Assembly (NCBI RefSeq): GCF_018141445.1
Contig: NZ_CP058649.1
Location: 1,135,001 to 1,199,000 of the forward strand
Direction of reading: 5' to 3'
Origin: Vallitalea pronyensis
GTDB taxonomy: Bacteria; Bacillota; Clostridia; Lachnospirales; Vallitaleaceae
DNA: 64,000 nucleotides
Made by a program: the position numbers and the translations under genes. This document shows, piece after piece, positions 36,245 through 44,213 of this stretch. The first letter of the stretch is position 1. Every line of letters begins with the position of its first letter. The notes under the pieces were generated by a model. It saw only the letters and a list, made by a program, of their open reading frames with translations, was not told the DNA's origin and made no database searches.

Positions 36245-36932
36245 GGCTGTAGGATTTGATTTAGGCGATACATTAATAGGTTATAAGGACGTGCCATCAA
36301 ATTGGCAAGGACTTTATTCAGAAGCTTTGTTAAAAGTAGCAGATGCATGTCACATACAATTAGATAGTGATGACTTAAAGATAGCCAAGGAAATTTTATG
36401 TACATATAATACCAGAATTAACCCAAGAGACGCTGAGGTAAAAGCAGATCAGATATTTACTGAAATATTAAATGCTTGGGACTTAGAGTATTCACATTAC
36501 CTAGATGTAACTTTAGAAGCATTTTTTACTTTCTTTCAACGCAAATCTTATTTATACCAAGATACAATTGATATAATGCGTTATTTAAAAAGTAAAGGTA
36601 TAAAAATTGGGATATTGACCGATGTTCCCTATGGTATGGGCAAGGGTTTTGTAGATAAGGATATATCACCATTTAAAGAGCTAATAGATTGTTTATTGAC
36701 ATCTGTTGAAGTAGGGTATAGAAAACCTAACCCCATAGGATATGAACGTTTAGCTCAAGGTTTAGATACCTTACCCAAACACATGATTTATGTGGGCAAC
36801 GAGGAGAAAGATATCATAGGCGGTAAAATAGCAGGTATGCGTACTGTTTTTGTGGATAGATGTAGCAAAGACGTAACATTTGAGGAAGATTATAGATGTC
36901 ATTGTTTATCCCAATTAAGGGAAATATGTTAA
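36237..36932 (+). CDS. HAD-superfamily hydrolase
   Basis: 231 residues. Motif I GFDLGDTLIGY carries the nucleophile Asp and the second Asp; motif II is KIGILTDVPYG, the Lys is in RKPNPIGYERL, and motif IV is GNEEKDIIGGKIAG. A helical cap domain lies between motifs I and II. It is a phosphatase-like enzyme of the cytoplasm; substrate unknown. I favour the TTG at 36237, 8 bases after AAGGGAG; an in-frame GTG at 36228 touches that box. The start overlaps the kinase remnant, so the gene may once have been second in an operon. Confidence 0.85.
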   Translation: MIKAVGFDLGDTLIGYKDVPSNWQGLYSEALLKVADACHIQLDSDDLKIAKEILCTYNTRINPRDAEVKADQIFTEILNAWDLEYSHYLDVTLEAFFTFFQRKSYLYQDTIDIMRYLKSKGIKIGILTDVPYGMGKGFVDKDISPFKELIDCLLTSVEVGYRKPNPIGYERLAQGLDTLPKHMIYVGNEEKDIIGGKIAGMRTVFVDRCSKDVTFEEDYRCHCLSQLREIC

Positions 36933-36942
36933 AAAGTCATAA

Positions 36943-37098
36943 ACACAAGATGCTTTTAATGGAAAATATGCAGTTTATCCTCTCAAACGTACCGTTCGTC
37001 AGATTCAGTTGAAAATCATAGCAAAAAATGATATGGTGAAGATGTTCGGAGATAGAACATTATATGTAATCTATGATAAGGAGGAATGTGTTGAGTAA
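36943..37098 (+). pseudogene. 3' fragment of a gene once coupled to the toxin gene
   Basis: Directly after the HAD gene a frame opens without start codon (after TAA at 36940) and reads 51 codons, including RTVRQIQLKIIAKNDMVKM, to TAA at 37096. Its stop overlaps the TTG start of the toxin by 8 bases, as in coupled genes. I do not recognise the family. It looks like the tail of a protein encoded next to polymorphic toxins, truncated at the 5' side. Confidence 0.45.
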
Positions 37099-39232
37099 TC
37101 TAAAAGTACAAACGAAGAGCTTAAGTAACAAGGCTTCTTCCATTAGGCTTATGGCATCAGATATGGGTCATTTTTATAAAAAACTGATGTACATAAAACA
37201 TACACTGGATGATGATGTAACATATAGACAAGATGTACAAAAATCCTTTACACAATGTCTACAGGAACTTCATCAACTGGAAGGTGCAGCAGCAATGTTA
37301 GCACAATTCATGTTAGACTCAGTCCATGCCTATAGCCAAGCGGAACAACGCCTGCTCACCATGTTTGATCAATTAGATGAAGGGACACAACATGAAATAG
37401 GGTCACCAAGGAAAGCTACACCAAGTATTGAAGCACCTCTACCAAGACGGTCTTTTAGCAGAGCATCCGTAGAACACCTAGCAGATGGAGGGGGAGCCAA
37501 TAAGCAGTACACCGACCAAGATATTATAGACTTAAAAAAGACCATGCAAGCTATATTCAAGGACTATCCTGAAGTGCACATACCCATTGAAAACAGCCAA
37601 GGGAAAATAGACGCCACCATGGACTATGAATTTGATGAAGCCATCATCTGGTTTCTAAGAAATCATGATGCTTATTACCGGTCAGGCTATTTAGAATTCG
37701 TTTATGATGCCTTACCCGAACAATACCGTATGATGGTATTGATGCATTGGATTGAACTTATGAAAGAGGGCGCACGGATTGACCGAGGAAATCTTCTACC
37801 AGAAGCATATTTTGAAAGCATCCCTCCAGTACCATTCAGAGACAAAAAGCTAGGAAATATCACAGCCGAAAATAAATACACCAGTGAAGATGCTTTAGCT
37901 TATTTTAAAACATATTACTATCCCATGGACGCTCTCTATGAAATCAACCACAACAACTTCCCAGAAGAAATAAAAGACGTCCACTATTTACAATGGGCAA
38001 GGTTCACCTATGGGTCAAGTAAAAAAGAAGAGAAAGAAGAGTTTGTATTTGGGTTCTTCTATGGCTTATTTACATCACCCTTAAAAGCTGTTATGGATAC
38101 CATTGAAGGTATCTACTCCGTATGTACCAATTATGAACAAATACTGCCCTTCCTATCTTTTATGGCAGCGGTACCTTTCTCGTCTGAAAAACAACAGCTG
38201 TTAGCTCAGATGATTGAAGAAGCCATTGAAGAATGGAAGTTAGCTTACAATGGGGCAGACCCAGCAGAAAAAGGTCATATGATTGGCTCACTCATTGGTG
38301 AAACCATCATGATAGCCATTGAAGCAGGAGCAGCGGTAAAAAGCGTAGCAGGAATCGTAAAATTTATCAAAAATGGTGGATTCAGACGTACATTTAAACA
38401 AGTGTTGAAGATGGGAACAGGACTTAAAAAGATACTAAAGATGACACCAGATGAACTACTAAGCACCGTCAAAAAAGCAATAAAACTCGATACAGGTTAT
38501 CAATTCACCATGCTGGATGACGAGATTGTTCATGTACCATTCGATGACTTGAACATGACCCAGAGGAAAAAATTTGATGGCCTAGTGGATACCCATCTTA
38601 AGAGGGATGTTATACCTGATAGGATAGATGGGGAGGATGTTGTTGATTGGATGGTGGATGGGGCTAATGAGACAATTGATTTTAATCATTTCACTGATGC
38701 AGTTGATGCAGAAAAATTTGGCTCACAAGCTTTCTCTACGTGGAAAGATTCTCTAAGTACATCAGAAATAGATGCAATATTAAAATATACTGGAAATGAT
38801 CACTTTGAGAATATAAATGCAGTTCTCAGAGGTATCGAACCAGAGTTTATAGGAGAAAACAGAATGATAGTTAGTGAATTATCAGAAGCACTGAGTAAAT
38901 CTAGTATTCCAAACGACATTACACTGTTTAGAGGCACATCTCTAGATGCTCTAGGTGAATACAAGAACTTACCTGTTGATGAATTAGTTGGTAAAGTTAT
39001 TACGGAAAAAGCGTTTATGAGTACTAGTATGATTAAGGATAAAGCATTTAATTATAAAGACCTTATTCTAAATATTGATGTTCCTTCAGGAACACAAGGA
39101 GCTTTTATTGGTAATTTAAGTGCTATCCCTTCAGAAGTAGAAGTTTTACTTAATAAGGGACAAGATATGATTATTAAAAGTGCTAAAAAAGTTAATGGGA
39201 AACTTATTCTAGATGTAGAAATTATTAATTAA
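37091..39232 (+). CDS. Polymorphic toxin with C-terminal ADP-ribosyltransferase domain
   Basis: 713 residues, no signal peptide. The helical N-terminal domain (about 1-100; SLSNKASSIRLMASDMGHFY) resembles the WXG/LXG-like leaders of type VII-exported toxins. A middle region (about 130-500) contains a Gly/Ala-rich segment (about 385-440). The C-terminal about 130 residues are an ADP-ribosyltransferase of the R-S-E class: Arg in LFRGTS (about 613), STS in AFMSTSMI (about 642), and Glu-x-Glu in SEVEVLLNKGQ (about 680). The ExE form points to arginine-directed modification. TTG start at 37091, 6 bases after AAGGAGG. Four small intact ORFs and several fragments follow; one should be the immunity gene. 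No secretion machinery is in the window. Confidence 0.85.
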   Translation: MSNLKVQTKSLSNKASSIRLMASDMGHFYKKLMYIKHTLDDDVTYRQDVQKSFTQCLQELHQLEGAAAMLAQFMLDSVHAYSQAEQRLLTMFDQLDEGTQHEIGSPRKATPSIEAPLPRRSFSRASVEHLADGGGANKQYTDQDIIDLKKTMQAIFKDYPEVHIPIENSQGKIDATMDYEFDEAIIWFLRNHDAYYRSGYLEFVYDALPEQYRMMVLMHWIELMKEGARIDRGNLLPEAYFESIPPVPFRDKKLGNITAENKYTSEDALAYFKTYYYPMDALYEINHNNFPEEIKDVHYLQWARFTYGSSKKEEKEEFVFGFFYGLFTSPLKAVMDTIEGIYSVCTNYEQILPFLSFMAAVPFSSEKQQLLAQMIEEAIEEWKLAYNGADPAEKGHMIGSLIGETIMIAIEAGAAVKSVAGIVKFIKNGGFRRTFKQVLKMGTGLKKILKMTPDELLSTVKKAIKLDTGYQFTMLDDEIVHVPFDDLNMTQRKKFDGLVDTHLKRDVIPDRIDGEDVVDWMVDGANETIDFNHFTDAVDAEKFGSQAFSTWKDSLSTSEIDAILKYTGNDHFENINAVLRGIEPEFIGENRMIVSELSEALSKSSIPNDITLFRGTSLDALGEYKNLPVDELVGKVITEKAFMSTSMIKDKAFNYKDLILNIDVPSGTQGAFIGNLSAIPSEVEVLLNKGQDMIIKSAKKVNGKLILDVEIIN

Positions 39233-39243
39233 GGAGAATGCAT

Positions 39244-39423
39244 ATGAGCGAACCAAGATGGACTAGTGATATCAAAGGAGCATGGGAGATTAATGTTTTA
39301 CAATGTGAAACGTGTAAGTATAAAAACAAAAATCCTATGGTATGCGAAATGTATCCAAAGAGGAAACCAAGAGAAGTATTAAAAAGATTAGAGCCTTGTC
39401 CAAAATATAAAGAAAAAGAGTAG
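39244..39423 (+). CDS. Small Cys-rich protein next to the toxin
   Basis: 59 residues. Cysteines occur as CETCKY, VCEMYP and PCPKYK, a pattern that could bind a metal. AAGGAG ends 7 bases before the ATG and overlaps the toxin stop, so it is co-translated with the toxin and is the nearest candidate for an immunity or accessory factor. A broken relative with the start MNELSWTSETT lies at 40950. Function unproven. Confidence 0.7.
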   Translation: MSEPRWTSDIKGAWEINVLQCETCKYKNKNPMVCEMYPKRKPREVLKRLEPCPKYKEKE

Positions 39424-39471
39424 AAGTAATGTCTGTAACGTAGTATATAATTATATAGAGATAATTGATGA

Positions 39472-39684
39472 GCGGTTATATTCAATGCTGGTAATAAAAA
39501 ATACATTATATTAAATACATATTTAGATAAGCTATGGGCATTTCAAGTAGCATTAAATTACAGTCTTGAGCTTGATAATTTCTACCTTATTAATAAAGAA
39601 TTAATTGACAATGTAATAATAGCAGATGAGTTAGGAAAGGAATATTTGCATAATTTTCTTGAGTTAAGCAAGTATGATAATTAG
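39472..39684 (+). pseudogene. C-terminal fragment of a small (possibly immunity) protein
   Basis: Immediately after two stop codons a frame of 70 codons runs to TAG at 39682. It has no start codon or ribosome binding site but a protein-like sequence (LNTYLDKLWAFQVALNYS, LGKEYLHNFLELSKYDN). It reads as the tail of a gene that lost its 5' half. The rest of the gap 39685-39869 shows nothing. Confidence 0.5.
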
Positions 39685-39869
39685 TGGTGTAAAGGCAATT
39701 AATCGTACATAATTATTTCTAAGATTTAATAAGGGCTGTCCTTTGATAGCCTCTTCTCTTTTATATAATTAAAATTCATTTTAGTTCAGTAAGTTAGGTT
39801 TTCTTGGGCTAGAAACATATCTTTAATAAAGCAATAGTGGTAGTTATACTTAAATAAAGGAGAGGTAAT

Positions 39870-40196
39870 ATGGATTTAAACGAATTGTTACAAATATTAG
39901 AAAATCATTTTGGCAAGAAAGCAAGACATTATTCTTTAGATACAGAGTTAAATCAAATTAAGTGTATACTGTATGATTCATTTGTGTTTAAGTGTCAAAT
40001 TGATAAGAGATATGGTACATTTGGTGGAGGTATTGTATTAGACGATCATGAAAGTATTTTAATTAATTTCTTTGGTAAGAAGCTCTCACTAAATTCTGAT
40101 GAACTATCCATTAAAAGTAATCTTGATATTATAGACCATTATTGTAGATTAAGATTACCCAATAAATTTATAGAAATGTATAATCAGTCCTATTAG
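39870..40196 (+). CDS. Small protein in toxin tail, candidate immunity protein
   Basis: 108 residues, soluble, with no known motif I can name. It begins MDLNELLQILENHFGKKARH and has a central beta-like part (YGTFGGGIVLDDHESILINF). AAAGGAGAGG lies 6-7 bases before the ATG. Position in a string of small genes after a polymorphic toxin suggests an immunity role, either for this toxin or for toxin tips lost from the locus. Confidence 0.6.
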   Translation: MDLNELLQILENHFGKKARHYSLDTELNQIKCILYDSFVFKCQIDKRYGTFGGGIVLDDHESILINFFGKKLSLNSDELSIKSNLDIIDHYCRLRLPNKFIEMYNQSY

Positions 40197-40282
40197 TCGA
40201 TAAGTGATGGCGTTTGCCACTAATATCGTAAAAAACTATAGAGCATAGCCAGCTTCACCAAGATAAATAATAGGAGGCTACT

Positions 40283-40531
40283 ATGAATAATGATGAAATA
40301 TTAATGATCATCAGAGAAGAAGGTTTAAATTATTATAATTGGTATAATAGCAAAAAAGTCAAATGTAATCAGGTTTGCATTGATTTAAAAGATGACCATT
40401 GGATCGTGTTTACCACTGATGAAAGACAACATAGAATATCAGAAAATGCTTTTGATAATGAAAACGATGCCTTACAAGAATTCATTAAAAGGTTGAGGGC
40501 AAGTAATAGGCGAAGAAAAAAGAGAAATTAA
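40283..40531 (+). CDS. Small protein in toxin tail, resembles Imm59-type immunity proteins
   Basis: 82 residues. The features EEGLNYYNWY, a central CIDLKDDHWIVFTTDER and a C-terminal basic helix ending RRRKKRN resemble the Imm59 type as I remember it; this is a weak recognition. AATAGGAGG precedes the ATG by about 8 bases. It is separated from the previous gene by 86 bases. Confidence 0.6.
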   Translation: MNNDEILMIIREEGLNYYNWYNSKKVKCNQVCIDLKDDHWIVFTTDERQHRISENAFDNENDALQEFIKRLRASNRRRKKRN

Positions 40532-40622
40532 TGAGAGTATATTAGTAATACAAATTATTGTGGCAGTTGATATTTTAATAGTGACGATATAAAAATGTAT
40601 AGCTCTATTTTAGGGGGATAGT

Positions 40623-40895
40623 ATGAATCATAAGAACCAATTAATTGAACTATTAGAGAGAGCAATAATAAGAGTGAGCACATTAATATCTAAAACAAAG
40701 CATATAGAATTTCTTAATGAATTCAGATCAACATTAGAAAAAATAAAAGTTGATGCTATGCATGATAATATTCCAAAAACAGGTACGCCTAGGGGGCTTA
40801 CTAAATGGCTAGGTGAATATATAAATCAAATAGATGATAAATCTTTTTTGAACCTAGTTGCTCAGATTGATGAGTTACTTGCAACTTATTATTAA
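40623..40895 (+). CDS. Small helical protein in toxin tail, candidate immunity protein
   Basis: 90 residues, mostly helical (NQLIELLERAIIRVSTLISK; LTKWLGEYINQIDDKSFLN). TTTAGGGGG precedes the ATG. No family recognised. It is the last intact member of the array of small genes after the toxin. Confidence 0.6.
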   Translation: MNHKNQLIELLERAIIRVSTLISKTKHIEFLNEFRSTLEKIKVDAMHDNIPKTGTPRGLTKWLGEYINQIDDKSFLNLVAQIDELLATYY

Positions 40896-40949
40896 CCCAT
40901 ATTACGTATAGTGAAAGAGAGTTACTACGGATATTATGGAGAATTCATA

Positions 40950-41026
40950 TGAATGAACTAAGTTGGACAAGTGAGACTACATAAGATTATCTTGAAAAGC
41001 AACTAAAGAAACTGGAAAGAAAATAG
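40950..41026 (+). pseudogene. Broken relative of the small Cys-rich gene
   Basis: ATG at 40950 opens MNELSWTSETT and stops at TAA 40983-40985; the start of the intact gene at 39244 is MSEPRWTSDIKG, clearly related. After the stop, another frame reads DYLEKQLKKLERK and ends at TAG, probably a second gene tail joined by deletion. The segment has a GAGAAT-type upstream region similar to that of the gene at 39244. Confidence 0.5.
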
Positions 41027-41810
41027 GTGAAAGGTGATGACCAGCTAATCAATCGCCACACTACAATATATTTTATATAATCAAAAGCAGTGAATTTGAC
41101 ATTATAGTCATTTCACTGCTTTAGTTCTATTGTTGCCATAGAACGCCTTACCCTTGTATGCAATATACATATGATATCTTTCTAAACTAGTAGCCAAAAC
41201 AGAAATGCTCTATTCTAAATTCCATATCAATAGCCATCCAGTGAAAACCCAATAGGGTCAAAGCCTACGAAACGGTTCTAAGGTCTTCCCCCCTTTTTTT
41301 TATCGCCCTTTGGGCGAAAATTATGTATGGCATTACTTAAGAAAATTGTTGCCTATCTAAGGTTAATTCCCGATAAGGTTTACCTCTCATATAAAATATT
41401 TTAATCATTACACCTATCATAGGTATTATATGGTGTCAATCATTATTTTCCATATTTAGTTAGAGCATTTCAAATATCTTTTAAAGTTTAGTTCTTTATA
41501 TAAAACAGTTGTTAAAGAATAAATAATAGTGAAATCTAACCATTTGGTTAGATTTTACTATTATTTCTATTTGAATTGGTATAATGGCATATAGGAACTA
41601 AGAACTATGAAGTTGAGCAACTATCCTACTAGTTCTATAATTTGAGAATCCAATGATCGGAGTAATGGACGACAATGGGTTTATCAGTTTACCGTAAAAA
41701 AAGATAATAATTATTGACGAGGGTGTGATGTATGGTATAACAAAAAGCGATTACAAATGTAAGGCGTTTTTGGACTTTAAAATAAAATAATGATTAGGAG
41801 ATGGCAAAAA
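40986..41810. other. Gene-free region with several hairpins
   Basis: About 825 bases without a gene. A hairpin AAAGCAGTGAA (41084) with TTCACTGCTTT (41112) is terminator-like. TCGCCC (41303) pairs with GGGCGA (41312) after a T run, in the form of a minus-strand terminator. A 21-bp stem at 41521-41541 and 41546-41566 has one wobble pair and could be a terminator or DNA hairpin. No promoter for the SLH gene stands out. Confidence 0.5.
41521..41566. repeat. 21-bp inverted repeat
   Basis: The arm starting AAATAATAGTGAAATCTAAC pairs with the arm starting GGTTAGATTTTACTATTA over a 4-base ATTT loop, with a single G-T wobble. The following TTTCTATTT is only moderately T-rich, so terminator function is uncertain. 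Confidence 0.6.
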
Positions 41811-43907
41811 ATGAAAAAGAAATACTTAAAAATGTTCGTTTCTTTAGCATTAGTTATGGTGTTAGGGATAACCAGTTATGCTGGAGATTGGGATGTTTCC
41901 ACGGCCCATACATGGGCTCAACCAGAGATTGAGGAAGCTTATGCCTATGACCTTATGCCTGATAGGTTAATGGATGTTAATCTAAGCGATCAAATCACAC
42001 GAGCTCAATTTGCTGCATTAGTAGTTAAGATGTATGAGACTATGACAGGTGAATCAGTCAATGAAGCTCCAGCTAACACGTTTACAGATTCCAATGATAC
42101 AGATGTTTTAAAAGCCAATACCCTTGGTATTATGAAAGGGTCTAGTGGTAAGGCGAATCCAGGTAATCTAGTGACTAGGCAAGAAATGGCAGCCATGTAT
42201 TATAGAACCCTAGTTAAAGTGTATGGTTATTTTGGTGAGGAGATCAAAGCAACAGATGGTATTTTAACAACTAATGATAAGAGTTTAGTGGCTAATTGGT
42301 TTATAAAAGAAGTGGATTATATTAATGAAAATAATATAATGAATGGAAGTAATGGTAATTTTAATCCTTTAGATAATGCTGGTATTGAGCAAGCAATCGT
42401 CGTTGTAAAAAGAGTGTATCAAGACGAATTGGATCTGATAAAAGGTACCAGAAAAATTGATTTATCAAAAGGGTATACCTATGCAGCTGATTCCTATGGC
42501 AAATATTTTACAGTAACCTATACTGCAAATGGTAAAAGCAATACAATAAAAGCAAATGAGTACACAAGTTTGAAAGTGATTTCAAATGATAAAGACAATA
42601 AGAAAATCTATTATACTGAAAACCATGATGATGCAATTGATGAAAATGGTGTAAAAAATTATAGCTATAATGTAGCTACGAATGAAGCAACATGCTTAGA
42701 TGAATATTTGGGATACAAGGTATCGAATGCAGTGCTTATTGAAAGTAGTCAATACAAAGGTTATCTTTTAGTATATCCATTAGGAGATTCAGTTAATGTA
42801 TATTCTCATGACTTAGAATTAGTATGCACACTTGAGGGAATGGTCACGACTGATAATGCCAATACAATGATTCATAATAAGCTGAATGAGCCTGATGACT
42901 ATAAACAAGGTTACACAATCAATGATGATGGTCAAGGAAATATCTCAGTGACCTTTAATAACACAGGAAATACAAAAGTCATTATGGCACCTAATAAAAC
43001 TCATATGAGTAACGGTAGGAAAGCAAAAGCGCTCAATGATTATTCAAAAATCTTCTTTTTAGCTGATACCTACGAGTTTATTAGTGAAAATGTCGTATCT
43101 TATTATGATTTTGAGGACGATAGATATAAACAACTTGGAGCAAGACAAAAAGATAAAATGGATTTTAAAATTATCCAATATAAAAGTAGTGAAACCAACG
43201 AAATACTTGAGTACGTAGTGGTGGATACAAATAAATCAACTTATGATGTATATACTGATGATGGTGAATTTTTCACCAATAAAGTATATGCTTTTGATGA
43301 TACTACCATAAACGCAAACATAGACGCCTATCTAAACCGTGATTTTAAAATAGTTGCAGACGGGAAAATTATTGCTGATAATAAATTCAATTATGCATAT
43401 ACGTATACTTTGGGTAAAGAGTGGATAAGCTCAGACGACTATGTAATAGCGTTAAAAGATAAAGGCGGTCCAACATTCTATACCCGAGATCTTTATAGGT
43501 ACCAAGATGATGCTGTGTATGAGTGTGATATGGAAATTCTTTCAGATGAAGAGGATAACGGTAATTCAGGCATTGTTTTTAATGTTCAAAGCATTAGTAA
43601 AGGTAATGATAATTATAGAGGTTATTATGTAGGAATAGACCTTTACAAAGATACTTTAATATTTGGAAAAGCCGATTATAATTGGCAAAGCTTAAAAGAA
43701 GTTAATATAAGTAATTATAGCATTAAAAAGGGTGATAGATTCACATTAAAAGTTGTTAAAACAGGCCGTAATATAAATGTCTTTATTGATGATCTCCATG
43801 TACTTCATACAAGCGATAGTTCCTATCCATATGGTGGTGCATTTGGTTTGAGATCGTGGAACGCAGATTGCAAATACTACAGTATTACAGCATCGCCTAG
43901 TAATTAA
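41811..43907 (+). CDS. SLH-domain cell-surface protein with C-terminal jelly-roll domain
   Basis: 698 residues. Signal peptide of about 23 residues (MFVSLALVMVLGITSYA), then three SLH repeats (about 25-205; TWAQPEIEEAYAYDLMPDRL, TRAQFAALVVKMYETM, TRQEMAAMYYRTLVK), which bind secondary cell-wall polymer. Residues about 210-530 are a repetitive beta-rich region of unknown type (KVISNDKDNKKIYYTENHDD). The last 155 residues look like a concanavalin-like carbohydrate-binding domain (GYYVGIDLYKDTLIFGK, GAFGLRSWNA). TTAGGAG lies before the ATG. Surface-anchored and probably glycan- or matrix-binding; no enzymatic motif seen. Confidence 0.8.
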   Translation: MKKKYLKMFVSLALVMVLGITSYAGDWDVSTAHTWAQPEIEEAYAYDLMPDRLMDVNLSDQITRAQFAALVVKMYETMTGESVNEAPANTFTDSNDTDVLKANTLGIMKGSSGKANPGNLVTRQEMAAMYYRTLVKVYGYFGEEIKATDGILTTNDKSLVANWFIKEVDYINENNIMNGSNGNFNPLDNAGIEQAIVVVKRVYQDELDLIKGTRKIDLSKGYTYAADSYGKYFTVTYTANGKSNTIKANEYTSLKVISNDKDNKKIYYTENHDDAIDENGVKNYSYNVATNEATCLDEYLGYKVSNAVLIESSQYKGYLLVYPLGDSVNVYSHDLELVCTLEGMVTTDNANTMIHNKLNEPDDYKQGYTINDDGQGNISVTFNNTGNTKVIMAPNKTHMSNGRKAKALNDYSKIFFLADTYEFISENVVSYYDFEDDRYKQLGARQKDKMDFKIIQYKSSETNEILEYVVVDTNKSTYDVYTDDGEFFTNKVYAFDDTTINANIDAYLNRDFKIVADGKIIADNKFNYAYTYTLGKEWISSDDYVIALKDKGGPTFYTRDLYRYQDDAVYECDMEILSDEEDNGNSGIVFNVQSISKGNDNYRGYYVGIDLYKDTLIFGKADYNWQSLKEVNISNYSIKKGDRFTLKVVKTGRNINVFIDDLHVLHTSDSSYPYGGAFGLRSWNADCKYYSITASPSN

Positions 43908-44213
43908 TGTACATGGTGGAGGATGCATCAATCATGAGGTGTTCTTGGTAGTAATATTGAGTTATTTTGGGGTATAGGTTTAATAATATAGCCTAGTATA
44001 CGGTTTTGTATACTAGGCTTCCATTAATTTTTATCATACTCACTCAAACTTCGCACTTCATAAATACTTGTGAAGCAAATAGGAACGTAATGGCATGTAT
44101 TCTAATAGAAAAATCACACTCAAAATGGTATAATATGTTAATCATATCACTGTTTATTAAGATTTCTAATACAATACAACATCGAGTAATATCATTAGTC
44201 GAGGAGTGTGAGT
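43908..44213. other. Intergenic region with 12-bp hairpin
   Basis: AGCCTAGTATAC (43990) pairs exactly with GTATACTAGGCT (44008), a terminator-like hairpin followed by a weakly T-rich stretch. A small overlapping ORF at 44006-44284 lacks a ribosome binding site and looks spurious. No clear promoter for the sensor gene. Confidence 0.5.
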
